Below, one piece after another: positions 35,646 through 44,416 of a DNA stretch of 64,000 nucleotides. A program made the position numbers and the translations under genes. Numbering within the stretch: the first letter of the stretch is position 1; every line of letters begins with the position of its first letter. Under the pieces are notes generated by a model. That model had not been told where the DNA came from. It searched no databases and saw nothing but the letters and a program-made list of their open reading frames with translations. The stretch is from Flavimobilis soli (GTDB lineage Bacteria > Actinomycetota > Actinomycetes > Actinomycetales > Cellulomonadaceae). Location of the stretch: NCBI RefSeq assembly GCF_002564025.1, contig NZ_PDJH01000001.1, positions 2,822,688-2,886,687 of the forward strand, in the 5' to 3' direction.

Positions 35646-37718
35646 GTGAACCGGACCAGGGGGATCGCAGCCGCGTGCGTCGTCGCACTGGCTGCTGTCG
35701 CGCTTCCCGCGACCGCAACGGCAGCAGAGGTCGGCGCGGCCGCGCCGAGCCTCGCGCGCGAGGTGCGCGCGACGATCGAGGGCGAGCTGCTCGTCGCCGT
35801 CGCGCACGGGCCGGGCGTCGAGAAGACGGTCGTGTCGGTGCGCACCGACGAGGGCGCGATCGTCCCGATCGACGCGGAGAGCGCCCCCGAGGAGCTTGCG
35901 CACGCCACCTCGGGCGCCGAGGTCGCCGTGACCGTCGTCGTCCCCGAGGACGTGCGCGCCGAGCTGCGCGCCGACGGGTTGAGCGACGCCGCGCTCGCGA
36001 GCGAGGCAGCGGCTGACGCGGTCGCCGAGGCACTCGACGAGGCGGCGGCCCCGGTCGTCGCGACGAGCGCGACCGTCGTCGGCGAGGACGCGCGCGTCGA
36101 CCTGCCCGGAGACGTCGCCGTCGGCGGTGCGGTCGCCGCGGCTACCGCTGCGAAGAACCACAGCGCGTACGTCGCGATCATCGACGACACCAAGGCATCG
36201 GGCGACTACACCGAGGCGCAGGCCCGCGCGACGATCGCTGCGGGAGCCGCCTACTGGAAGCGCGAGAGCGGGGGCGTCCTCCAGGGCATCTCCGTCAAGC
36301 AGGTCGTCAAGCACAAGACCGCAGACGTGTGCACCACGCTGACGCAGGGGGACGGCAGCGGGATCGAGCAGGTGTGGAGCCAGGTCTGGTCCAAGTACTT
36401 CCCGAGCCAGGACTTCAACCGCACGAACGCCAACCACCTCGTCGTCTTCGTGCCGCGCGGCTGCTTCGACGGCGGGTACGTCGGCTGGACCGGCATGGCC
36501 CGGATCAACGAGGACCTCTCCTCAGGCGGTGAGGTCATGCTCACCATGAGCGACGACCACACGATCGCGCACGAGCTCGGCCACAACTTCGGCCTCGGGC
36601 ACTCCGACATCCTGCGCGACGGCGTGGAGGAGACGTACTACGGCGTGCACAGCGTCCAGGGCATCGCGATGTTCTACGACGAGTCCTACACGACCACGTA
36701 CGCGACGCCGTCGCTCGACGTCGCCTACGAGTGGCTCTTCGAGACCGTCCCGACGTCGGCGGTGACGACAGGCACCGCGAACGGCACGACCACGCTGAGC
36801 GCCGTCACCGCCTCGTCGGGCACGAAGGGCCTCGCGTTCTTCGACACCAAGAAGCGCATGTACTTCGTCGAGTACCGCGACGGTAGCGGCACCGACGCGA
36901 GCACCTTCTACAACCAGTACGGGTATGGCGGTTGGCAGCGCCTCGACTCGAGCCCCGGCATCCGCGTCTACGAGCTCGAGTACAAGTTCGGGTGGCGCGT
37001 GCTGACGCTCGGCTCGTGGCGTGGCGACAACTGGCACTCGACCCTCCAGGCAGGTCAGTCGCTCAAGACGCGTGACGGCAAGATGACGATCACCGCGCAG
37101 GCGATCAGCGGCGGCACAGCGACCGTCAAGGTCAGCGGCAGCGGCGCCAGCAAGACGTCCGTCTCGACCGCCAAGGCGACCCACGGCAAGAAGACCAAGG
37201 TCTCCGTCGCGGTGACCGGTGCCGCGCCCGCGCTCGGCGGCGTCACGCTGTACGACGGCGCGACGAAGATCGGTGCCTCCGCGCTCTCGTCCGAGGGCAC
37301 GGCGACCTTCTACCTGCCCGCCAAGACGGCGGCAGGCAAGCACACGCTCAAGGCCGTGTACGCAGGCTCGACCGCGCTGGCGGGATCCACGGGCACGCGA
37401 ACCATCACGGTCGCCAAGGCCAAGGTCAAGGCGAAGATCCTCTCGGCCAAGAACCTCAAGGCCAAGAAGAAGGCGACGCTCAAGATCCGGGTGACCGGCA
37501 CCTCCTCCACCGCGCCCCAGGGCAAGATCGCGGTCAAGGTGGGCTCGAAGACGGTGTCGAAGGCCGTGAAGCTCAAGAAGTCCAAGGGACGCTGGATCGC
37601 CGTCGTCAAGACGAAGAAGCTCCCGAAGGGCAAGGTCAAGGTGGTCTACGCGCCCGCCAAGGCCTCCAAGAAGAACCTGACGAAGACGACGGTCACGACG
37701 ACCAAGCGGGTCCGGTAA
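35646..37718 (+). CDS. Secreted zinc metallopeptidase (HExxHxxGxxH) with Ig-like repeat and lysine-rich tail
   Basis: From GTG 35646 (GAGGAG 8 bases upstream) the product is 690 aa. A signal peptide covers about 1-27 (AALPATATAA). A propeptide-like acidic region follows to about 170. The catalytic domain has HELGHNFGLGH at 309-319, the reprolysin/metzincin-type zinc motif, and a downstream SVQGIAMFYDES that may be the Met-turn. Residues 500-600 form a bacterial Ig-like (Big_3-type) domain with GGVTLYDGATKIGAS, and the last 100 residues are very rich in lysine (AKVKAKILSAKNLKAKKKA). The tail may bind cell-wall polymers. It is followed by another secreted protein gene. Confidence 0.85.
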   Translation: MNRTRGIAAACVVALAAVALPATATAAEVGAAAPSLAREVRATIEGELLVAVAHGPGVEKTVVSVRTDEGAIVPIDAESAPEELAHATSGAEVAVTVVVPEDVRAELRADGLSDAALASEAAADAVAEALDEAAAPVVATSATVVGEDARVDLPGDVAVGGAVAAATAAKNHSAYVAIIDDTKASGDYTEAQARATIAAGAAYWKRESGGVLQGISVKQVVKHKTADVCTTLTQGDGSGIEQVWSQVWSKYFPSQDFNRTNANHLVVFVPRGCFDGGYVGWTGMARINEDLSSGGEVMLTMSDDHTIAHELGHNFGLGHSDILRDGVEETYYGVHSVQGIAMFYDESYTTTYATPSLDVAYEWLFETVPTSAVTTGTANGTTTLSAVTASSGTKGLAFFDTKKRMYFVEYRDGSGTDASTFYNQYGYGGWQRLDSSPGIRVYELEYKFGWRVLTLGSWRGDNWHSTLQAGQSLKTRDGKMTITAQAISGGTATVKVSGSGASKTSVSTAKATHGKKTKVSVAVTGAAPALGGVTLYDGATKIGASALSSEGTATFYLPAKTAAGKHTLKAVYAGSTALAGSTGTRTITVAKAKVKAKILSAKNLKAKKKATLKIRVTGTSSTAPQGKIAVKVGSKTVSKAVKLKKSKGRWIAVVKTKKLPKGKVKVVYAPAKASKKNLTKTTVTTTKRVR

Positions 37719-37755
37719 GAACCACCCCGGATCTCATTCGCGGGTCGGATGTCAC

Positions 37756-37788
37756 GTATGGGGCGACACGGATAGCGTCGCCCCATAC
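37756..37788. promoter_or_regulatory. Perfect 12-bp-arm inverted repeat between the two secreted-protein genes
   Basis: GTATGGGGCGAC and GTCGCCCCATAC flank ACGGATAGC. It ends 41 bases before the hydrolase start. It may be an operator or a terminator of the metallopeptidase; the AT-containing ends and position near a start favour an operator. Confidence 0.45.
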
Positions 37789-37829
37789 GGGACGCAGGGG
37801 GCGTTCCCCTCACAGGGACAGAGGAACAC

Positions 37830-40676
37830 ATGCGCGTGCGCTCATCGCTCGATCCGACCCTTCGCAGCCGGCGGCCAGCCAGGCCGACAGGGAGGCGAGG
37901 AGCGCTCGTCGTCGCGATGACGATCGCCCTCGGCACGTCCGGTGGTATCGCCGCCGCGAGCCCTGTGCCGGTTGCCGCACCGCTCGGGCAGAGCGTCGCG
38001 CACGACGCCGGCGCGACCACCCACGGTCGCGTCAGGGTGGCTACCGACGAGTACGGCTCGACGATCACCTGGCGTTACGAGGACGACCTCCCGCTCGGGG
38101 ACGCACGCCCGGAGTTCTTCGCTCACGGTGCCTCGCTCGGCGCTCCGACCAAGGTCGGGTCCGTCATGCGGCTGCGTGTCTCCGGGGTCACCGACCTGCA
38201 CGCGTCCGACGTCGCGGTCATGGCTTCCGGTCGGCTGCTCGACGGTCCCGCCAGCGCAGGAGCCGCAGGTGCTCGCGCCTCGGTCGGCTCCGTCGCCGCC
38301 GGCAGCGCCGGGAGCACCGCGGGTGCCAAGACCGCGACCCCCGCGGTCAAGGCACCCGCCAAGGTCCTCTCGACCGACCCCGGCAAGCCCGGGAAGCTCA
38401 AGACGAAGAGCTTCAGCTACAAGCTGCCGAGCGTGAAGGTCCAGGGCTACGGCGCCAAGGTCGAGATGAAGGGCCACGTGGTCATGCCCGTCGGTGCACG
38501 CGGCGAGCGCCCCGTCGTCGTGTTCCTCCACGGCCGCCACGCCACGTGCTACGCCAAGGGCGAGGTCACGGGCGACTGGCCGTGCGTCGCCCCGGCCAAG
38601 GCCATCCCGAGCCACCTCGGCTACGTCTACGCCCAGAAGCTCCTCGCGAGCCAGGGCTACGTCACCGTGTCGATCTCGGCGAACGGCATCAACGGCCAGG
38701 ACTGGCAGGACGCTGACGGCGGCGCGAAGGCGCGCGGCGAGCTCGTCCGTCGTCACCTCGACGTCCTCGCCGACTGGCAGGTCGGCAAGGGCAGCGGCCC
38801 CGCAGAGCGCAAGAAGCTCAAGGGCGCGATGAACCTGCGCAAGGTCATGACCGTCGGCCACTCCCGCGGTGGCGAGGGCGTCGTCCGCGCCGCCATCAAG
38901 GCGAAGGCCGGCGACCGCTTCACGATCAAGGGTCAGGTGCTCGTCGCGCCGACCGACTTCGGCCGCCAGGTCGCGGTCGGCATCCCCACCACCGTCCTCC
39001 TGCCGTTCTGCGACGGCGACGTCTCCGACCTTCAGGGCCAGCTGTACGTCGACCAGGGCGCCCACATCGCCGCGGGCGACCGCTCCCAGAAGTCGTCGGT
39101 CATGGTCATGGGCGCGAACCACAACTTCTTCAACACCGAGTGGACGCCGGGCGTCGCCAAGGCGCCTGCCGACGACGACGTGTGGGGCGACGACCCGCTC
39201 TGCGGGAAGGACGCGAAGACCCGCCTGAGCGGCAAGCAGCAGCGCGCCGTCGGTGCGACCTACATCGCGGCCGCAGCGAAGACCTACCTGACGTCCAACC
39301 GCAGCGCCGCACCGCTCCTCGACGGGACCCCCGTCCGAGCGCGCTCCGCGGGAAAGGCAGTCACCCTCGTCCACGCGACCGGCGGGAACCGCCGCTCGAT
39401 CGTCCGTCCGAAGCCGGGCACGACGGTCAAGGCGACCAAGGGCGCGAAGGCTGTGGTCTGCGAGGGCGGCGGACGCTCGGGTGGTCAGGCGTGCGACAAG
39501 ACGCAGAGCCTCTCGTCGCCGCACTGGCCGTCTCCCGTCTTCGACACCACGGCAGACCCGGTCCACGGCGTGCTCATCTCCTGGAACAAGGTCGGCGGAC
39601 GCGTGACGTTCCCCGACGTCCCGAACCTCGCCGGGAAGAAGTACCTCGACCTGCGCCTCGTCGTCATGCCCGGTCGTGGCACACCCGACCTCTCGGTCGT
39701 GCTCAAGGACGCCAAGGGCCGAACCGTGACCCTGCGCCCCGAGGCCGACGCCCAGCGCCTGCCCTCGGGCGCGTGGAACCACGCCTGGGCGCAGAACGTC
39801 CGCTACCGGCTCCCAGCGTCGTCGAAGATCGACCTCGCGACGGTCGAGAACCTGACGCTCAAGGCGCGCTCTGCCTCAGGCAAGGTCGTCCTGCTCGACG
39901 CGACCGGGTGGAAGGCGCGGCCGGCGAGGACGACCGCGAACGTGCGCAACGTCGCGTTCCTCGACGTCCCCGCCTCGACGGTCGTGACCGCGACGGACGA
40001 CGGCGAGCAGACCGCGAAGGTCCGCATCCCCGTGCGCAACTCGTTCGCCAGCACGGCGAAGGTCTGGATCGACGTGATCGACCAGCAGCGCGGCACGGCG
40101 AGCGCCGACTCCGGGCTGCACACGATCCGGCCCGGGCAGAAGTACGTCGACGTCAGCGTCACGTACTTCGGCGACGACGCGTACGTGGACGAGGAGCAGG
40201 GCTACCTCTCGGGGTACTCGGTCGTCGCCACCGCGAAGCGCAACGCCGTGGTCGACGGGTACGTCGGGATGCTCAGCACGCGCTCCACCACCCCGCGTCC
40301 CACGTTGACCGTCGCCCAGACGGACGCGACCGCGGCGCCCGGAGGCTCGCTCACCTGGAAGGCGCAGCTCTCGGGACCGGTCAGCCAGGAGACGTACGTC
40401 GTGGCGCACGCCAAGCCGGTGACCGGCACGCCGATCCGCGTCGGCGACCTCGTCCCGACCTGGGTGATGCCGCGAGTCTGGTTCTACGACGCGAGCGCAC
40501 CCCTTGCTGACCTGGACGTCTACGTCGAGGCAGTCATCCCCGCAGGCGCGTTGACGACCGTCCTCGAGATCCCGCTGCGCCGGACGGCCAAGAGCGGCGG
40601 GACCACGCGCCTCGAGCTGCCTCAAGAGGGCTTCGTCACCGCACCCATCACGCTCACCGGCAAGATCACGGGCTGA
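37830..40676 (+). CDS. Large secreted alpha/beta hydrolase with C-terminal beta domains
   Basis: The 948-aa protein has a long basic signal peptide (cleavage after about residue 43), a 120-residue Ala-rich lead, then an alpha/beta hydrolase domain (about 205-490): VVVFLHGRHATCY (oxyanion), VGHSRGGEGVV with nucleophile Ser345, and GANHNFF with the probable catalytic histidine. Residues 500-948 are beta-rich: a WPSPVFDTTADPVHG segment resembling a sugar-binding jelly-roll, then NAVVDGYVGMLSTRSTTPRP and a Calx-beta/bacterial-Ig-like end. The GHSRGG elbow is typical of chlorophyllase/dienelactone-type esterases. AGAGGAAC precedes the ATG. Substrate unknown; extracellular ester hydrolysis is inferred. 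Confidence 0.85.
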   Translation: MRVRSSLDPTLRSRRPARPTGRRGALVVAMTIALGTSGGIAAASPVPVAAPLGQSVAHDAGATTHGRVRVATDEYGSTITWRYEDDLPLGDARPEFFAHGASLGAPTKVGSVMRLRVSGVTDLHASDVAVMASGRLLDGPASAGAAGARASVGSVAAGSAGSTAGAKTATPAVKAPAKVLSTDPGKPGKLKTKSFSYKLPSVKVQGYGAKVEMKGHVVMPVGARGERPVVVFLHGRHATCYAKGEVTGDWPCVAPAKAIPSHLGYVYAQKLLASQGYVTVSISANGINGQDWQDADGGAKARGELVRRHLDVLADWQVGKGSGPAERKKLKGAMNLRKVMTVGHSRGGEGVVRAAIKAKAGDRFTIKGQVLVAPTDFGRQVAVGIPTTVLLPFCDGDVSDLQGQLYVDQGAHIAAGDRSQKSSVMVMGANHNFFNTEWTPGVAKAPADDDVWGDDPLCGKDAKTRLSGKQQRAVGATYIAAAAKTYLTSNRSAAPLLDGTPVRARSAGKAVTLVHATGGNRRSIVRPKPGTTVKATKGAKAVVCEGGGRSGGQACDKTQSLSSPHWPSPVFDTTADPVHGVLISWNKVGGRVTFPDVPNLAGKKYLDLRLVVMPGRGTPDLSVVLKDAKGRTVTLRPEADAQRLPSGAWNHAWAQNVRYRLPASSKIDLATVENLTLKARSASGKVVLLDATGWKARPARTTANVRNVAFLDVPASTVVTATDDGEQTAKVRIPVRNSFASTAKVWIDVIDQQRGTASADSGLHTIRPGQKYVDVSVTYFGDDAYVDEEQGYLSGYSVVATAKRNAVVDGYVGMLSTRSTTPRPTLTVAQTDATAAPGGSLTWKAQLSGPVSQETYVVAHAKPVTGTPIRVGDLVPTWVMPRVWFYDASAPLADLDVYVEAVIPAGALTTVLEIPLRRTAKSGGTTRLELPQEGFVTAPITLTGKITG

Positions 40677-40702
40677 CGCCTGCAAGAGTCCGCTCATACG
40701 AA

Positions 40703-40734
40703 GGCGGCGCCGACCCGGGAGGGGCGGCGCCGCC
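40703..40734. terminator. Terminator between convergent genes
   Basis: Stem GGCGGCGCC / GGCGCCGCC with a 14-base loop, in the 81-bp gap between the hydrolase and the next convergent gene. Confidence 0.5.
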
Positions 40735-40757
40735 GTCGTCGGTGAGAGCGTCGCGTG

Positions 40758-41420
40758 TCAGGCGTAGTCCTTGAGCCGCTTCTGCAGGTCCTCGCGGACG
40801 TCCGAGACCTTCACGCCCATCGACCCGCGGTCGTACAGCATCACCAGGTGCGGGGAACCGCTGATCTGCTGGACCTCGAAGAGCTCGGCGCGACGCGGGT
40901 GGCGCCCCACGCCGAGCATCGGCTCGTTCTCCTGGTCGATGTAGATGTACGCACCGCCCGGCGTCACACCCGCGTCCGTGAGGTCCTGCCAGCGCTGCGC
41001 GTACTCCTTGGAGTTCGCGTCGCCGAACAGCCTCTGGTGGCGGGGCTTGTCGAGCTTGTGCGTGCGACCGATCGTGTGCGGCACCCAGGTGCCGTCCTCG
41101 AGCACGCACAACCGCGGTCCGATCATCCAGCCGCGCAGCTCCGTCGCCCGCCACGAGACGTCGGGGACGCCAGGCTTCGGGTTCGGTACCGGAACCGCGA
41201 CCAGGATCGGTGCGGGCGCGTGCTTGCTGCGCGCGAGGGCCTTCGCCGTGTGGCGCAGCTCGAGCTCGAACTCGTAGAGAAGATCGGCGCGGATCTGCTC
41301 CGGCTGCGTGCCGGAGGGAACGACCGGCTGCGGGCCGGTCGTGGGGCGGGCATACGGCGAGGTCGCCGCGGGTGCTGCATGTCCCGACGTCATGGCCGGG
41401 GAGACGTCATCGGCTCTCAT
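40758..41420 (-). CDS. 220-aa protein of unknown family
   Basis: The product begins MRADDVSPAMTSGHAAPAAT (disordered lead to about 40), then a soluble domain: DLLYEFELELRHTAKALARS, PAPILVAVPVPNPKPGVPD, RATELRGWMIGPRL and VEQQIS-type ending LVMLYDRGSMGVKVSDVRED. There are no cysteine motifs or membrane helices. The pattern of a long helix followed by alternating short strands suggests an alpha/beta fold. TATGGT lies 6 bases before the ATG, marking a leaderless start. I do not recognise it. Confidence 0.75.
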   Translation of the reverse strand: MRADDVSPAMTSGHAAPAATSPYARPTTGPQPVVPSGTQPEQIRADLLYEFELELRHTAKALARSKHAPAPILVAVPVPNPKPGVPDVSWRATELRGWMIGPRLCVLEDGTWVPHTIGRTHKLDKPRHQRLFGDANSKEYAQRWQDLTDAGVTPGGAYIYIDQENEPMLGVGRHPRRAELFEVQQISGSPHLVMLYDRGSMGVKVSDVREDLQKRLKDYA

Positions 41421-41426
41421 GCGCAC

Positions 41427-41432
41427 ACCATA
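41427..41432 (-). promoter_or_regulatory. Leaderless promoter -10 (TATGGT)
   Basis: TATGGT on the minus strand is 6 bases before the ATG at 41420. Confidence 0.55.
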
Positions 41433-41505
41433 GTCCGTGCCCTCAAGATGCGGAAACCCATCCCGTGAGGGAGAATCGCGCGCCGACCGGCGGCAGGCGG
41501 CCGAC

Positions 41506-41511
41506 TACGAT
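41506..41511 (+). promoter_or_regulatory. Leaderless promoter -10 (TACGAT) of rnhA
   Basis: TACGAT lies 6 bases before the rnhA ATG at 41518. Confidence 0.55.
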
Positions 41512-41517
41512 GGTCGG

Positions 41518-42006
41518 ATGCTCGACGACCCCGCCATGACGCAGTCCACCAGCCCCGCGCCGAGCACCACGGTCGTCGAGATGTGGACCGACGGTGCGTG
41601 CAAGGGGAACCCCGGTTCCGGCGGCTGGGGAGCCTGGATGCGGGCCGGCAGCCACGAGCGCGAGCTCTGGGGCGGCGAGGCGCACACGACCAACAACCGC
41701 ATGGAGCTCATGGCGGTGATCCAGGGTCTGCGAGCGCTCAACCGGCCGTGCCAGGTCACGCTGCACGTCGACTCGTCCTACGTCATGAACGGCATGACGA
41801 AGTGGCTCGCGGGCTGGAAGCGCAACGGCTGGCGCACGGGCGACAAGAAGCCGGTGAAGAACAAGGAGCTCTGGCAGGAGCTCGAGGCCGAGGTCGCGCG
41901 GCACGACGTCCGATGGATCTGGGTCAAGGGCCACGCCGGTGATCCCGGGAACGAGCGGGCCGACCAGCTCGCGAACCGCGGCGTCGACGAGGTGCGCGGG
42001 GCCTGA
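41518..42006 (+). CDS. rnhA: Ribonuclease HI
   Basis: The 162-aa protein carries the RNase H catalytic residues: Asp25 in [11 protein letters not shown], Glu63 in [11 protein letters not shown], Asp85 in [10 protein letters not shown] and Asp149 in NERADQLA, plus the WVKGHAG loop histidine. It removes RNA from RNA-DNA hybrids. The N-terminus has about 20 extra residues with a [12 protein letters not shown] lead. The start is fixed by the TACGAT promoter; a frame further upstream is open but unsupported. Confidence 0.95.
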   Translation: MLDDPAMTQSTSPAPSTTVVEMWTDGACKGNPGSGGWGAWMRAGSHERELWGGEAHTTNNRMELMAVIQGLRALNRPCQVTLHVDSSYVMNGMTKWLAGWKRNGWRTGDKKPVKNKELWQELEAEVARHDVRWIWVKGHAGDPGNERADQLANRGVDEVRGA

Positions 42007-42097
42007 CCGGGCGCCGCCGGGCCCGGTTCCTGACGCCGCGCCCCTGCGCAGGCCCTGAGCGGGCGCGCCGCCGCGGCCCCGGTCCCTGAAGCCGCGC
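42004..42097 (+). repeat. Imperfect direct repeat in the rnhA-flavodoxin gap
   Basis: Two copies of about 40 bp (42004-42041 and 42056-42097) share CGGGCGC...CCGG(T)(T/C)CCTGA(C/A)GCCGCGC with small indels. The 202-bp gap holds no gene I can support. Confidence 0.5.
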
Positions 42098-42208
42098 GTC
42101 GTGCCGGACCGGCGACGGGACCGTGAGCGAGAACCGGGCCCAAAGTCTCTGTCTTTCCCGGGCGGCCCCGAGACATCGTGGACGTACATCTCGATGGGGA
42201 GGCGCGCG

Positions 42209-42715
42209 ATGAGGATCGCTGTAGCGGTGGCGAGCAAGCACGGAGCCACGAAGGAGATCGGCCACGCGGTCGTGGAGCGGCTGCGCGAGCTCGGGCACGA
42301 CGTGTCCGAGCACGACATGGCCTCGACGAGCGCAGAGGACCTCGACGACGCTCAGGCGCTCGTGCTCGGTGGGGCGGTCTACTTCGGCCGGTGGCCCAAC
42401 GAGGCGAACGACCTCGTCGACGGCCTGGCAGACCGTGTCGACGGCCGGCCGGTGTGGCTGTTCTCGAGCGGCCCGGTGGCACGTGAGGACGAGCCGCCGA
42501 GCGTCGAGGAGCCGACGATCGCGATCGACGGGACGATGCAGGCGCTCGACGCGCGCGAGCACGTCATGTTCGGCGGTCGCCTCGACAAGAACACGCTGTC
42601 GTTCGTGGAACGTGCCGTCGCGCGGGCGCTGCGGGCACCCGACGCCGACACGCGCGACTGGACCGTCATCCGCGAGTGGGCGGACAAGATCGACTCGGCC
42701 CTCAAGGCCTCGTAG
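42209..42715 (+). CDS. Flavodoxin-fold protein
   Basis: The 168-aa product begins MRIAVAVASKHGATKEIGHA, the FMN phosphate loop (TxGxTxx-like SKHGATKEI), then ALVLGGAVYFGRWPNEA and WLFSSGPV, which line the flavin site. It belongs with the flavodoxin-domain proteins related to menaquinone-dependent protoporphyrinogen oxidase HemG, a common Actinobacteria protein. The ATG has GGGGAGG upstream. It is preceded by 200 bp of GC-rich sequence with an imperfect direct repeat. Confidence 0.85.
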   Translation: MRIAVAVASKHGATKEIGHAVVERLRELGHDVSEHDMASTSAEDLDDAQALVLGGAVYFGRWPNEANDLVDGLADRVDGRPVWLFSSGPVAREDEPPSVEEPTIAIDGTMQALDAREHVMFGGRLDKNTLSFVERAVARALRAPDADTRDWTVIREWADKIDSALKAS

Positions 42716-42779
42716 CGGTCAGCCCCGCGTACCGGTCAGGCACGCACCGCGCGAACGGTAGGCCCGCACGCGGGGACGC

Positions 42780-44267
42780 TCAGGCGCCCGGCTCCGCGGC
42801 GACCTCGAACGACTCGAGCGCGTCGCGCTCCTCAGGCGTGTCCCACGAACCGGCGTGGCTCGACGGCGCGATCGCGGCGATGGTCGGCGCCCAGCGCAGG
42901 CTGTCCTCGGGGAAGCAGCGCTGGAGCAGGTCGATCATCGCGCTCGTCGCGGTCGACGCGCCCGGCGAGGCACCGAGCAGACCGGCGATCGTGCCGTCGG
43001 CCGACGTCACGACGTCGGTGCCGAACTCGAGGCGACCACCCTTGGCCTTGTCGCGCTTCATCACCTGGACGCGCTGGCCCGCGGTGATGAGCTCCCAGTC
43101 CTTCGGGTGCGCCGTCGGCATGAAGGAGCGCAGCGTGCGGAACTTCGCCTCGGGGGTCTTCGCGACCTCCTTGACGAGGTACGCCGTGAGGTCGATGTTG
43201 TCGAGGCCCGCGCCGACCATCGTGACGATGTTGCCGGGGCGGATCGACGTGAACAGGTCGAGCAGCGAGCCGCGCTTGAGGTACTTGGTCGAGAAGCCGG
43301 CGTACGGGCCGAACATGACCGAGGCCTGGCCGTCGACGACGCGCGTGTCGAGGTGCGGGACGGACATCGGGGGAGCGCCGACGTCGGCCTTGCCGTAGAC
43401 CTTCGCGTGGTGCTTCGCGACGATCTCGGGGTTGGTCGTGCGAAGGAACTGTCCCGAGATCGGGAAGCCGCCGTAGCCGCGGATCTCCTTGATGCCGGAC
43501 TTCTGCAGGAGCGGCAGCGCGCCGCCGCCCGCGCCGACGAAGACGAAGCGCGCGTTGACCGTGCGACGCGCGGGGGAGGCGTTCCACGAGAGGTCGCGGA
43601 CCTTGACGTCCCAGCTGCCGTCGCGGCGCTTGCGCAGGTCGCGGACCTCGTGCTGCAGGTTGAGGTGGTGGCCCTGCGAGGTCAGGTGGTCGAAGAGGGA
43701 GCGCGTGAGCTTGCCGAAGTCGACGTCGGTGCCCGACGCCGCACGCGTCGCAGCGACGGGCTCGTCGCCGTGGCGGTCCTCCATGAGGAGCGGGGCCCAC
43801 TGCGCGATGACCTCGGGGTCGTCGGAGAACTCGAGGTCCGAGAAGAGGGGGTGCGCGACGAGGGTCGCGTGGCGGCGGCGGAGGAAGTCGACGTTCTTCT
43901 CGCCGCGCACGAACGTCATGTGCGGGGTCGAGGTGAGGAACGTGCTCTGGTCGCCGATCAGGCCGGCGGTCACGAGGTGGTTCCAGAACTCCCGCGAGAC
44001 CTGGAACTGCTCGTTGATCGTCACAGCCTTGGAGATGTCGATCGAGCCGTCCGGGAGCTCACGCGTGTAGTTGAGCTCGCAGTGGGCGGCGTGACCGGTG
44101 CCCGCGTTGTTCCAGGGGTTGGAGCTCTCGAGCGCGACGTCGTCGAGCCGCTCGAAGATCTCGATCTTCCACGTCGGCTCGAGGAGGGAGATCAGGGAGC
44201 CCAGCGTGGCGCTCATGATTCCGCCGCCGATGAGGACGACATCCACCGTGTTGTTCGCCTTGGCCAT
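42780..44267 (-). CDS. mqo: Malate:quinone oxidoreductase
   Basis: The 495-aa protein has an N-terminal FAD motif DVVLIGGGIMSATLGSL and the MQO signature regions SSNPWNNAGTGHAAHCELNY, GAGGGALPLLQKSG and a C-terminal GEDSLRWAP-like segment. MQO is a peripheral membrane flavoenzyme that oxidises malate to oxaloacetate and feeds electrons to menaquinone, so it can supply the cytochrome bd oxidase encoded earlier. The start is set by TAATAT six bases upstream. Confidence 0.96.
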   Translation of the reverse strand: MAKANNTVDVVLIGGGIMSATLGSLISLLEPTWKIEIFERLDDVALESSNPWNNAGTGHAAHCELNYTRELPDGSIDISKAVTINEQFQVSREFWNHLVTAGLIGDQSTFLTSTPHMTFVRGEKNVDFLRRRHATLVAHPLFSDLEFSDDPEVIAQWAPLLMEDRHGDEPVAATRAASGTDVDFGKLTRSLFDHLTSQGHHLNLQHEVRDLRKRRDGSWDVKVRDLSWNASPARRTVNARFVFVGAGGGALPLLQKSGIKEIRGYGGFPISGQFLRTTNPEIVAKHHAKVYGKADVGAPPMSVPHLDTRVVDGQASVMFGPYAGFSTKYLKRGSLLDLFTSIRPGNIVTMVGAGLDNIDLTAYLVKEVAKTPEAKFRTLRSFMPTAHPKDWELITAGQRVQVMKRDKAKGGRLEFGTDVVTSADGTIAGLLGASPGASTATSAMIDLLQRCFPEDSLRWAPTIAAIAPSSHAGSWDTPEERDALESFEVAAEPGA

Positions 44268-44273
44268 TCTTCG

Positions 44274-44279
44274 ATATTA
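44274..44279 (-). promoter_or_regulatory. Leaderless promoter -10 (TAATAT) of mqo
   Basis: TAATAT, the closest match to consensus in the window, lies 6 bases before the mqo ATG. Confidence 0.65.
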
Positions 44280-44404
44280 GGTGGGACGATTGGGACCTTG
44301 GGCCTTGATCTCACGACTGCATGCGTGAGAAATCCCACCCTGACCAAGATGTCACAACGGCTTGACCACGGGCCTCGCGCGCTCGTATGAGCCGATCGCG
44401 AGCC

Positions 44405-44410
44405 TAGGCT
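44405..44410 (+). promoter_or_regulatory. Leaderless promoter -10 (TAGGCT) of pip
   Basis: TAGGCT lies 6 bases before the ATG at 44417. Confidence 0.6.
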
Positions 44411-44416
44411 CGGACC

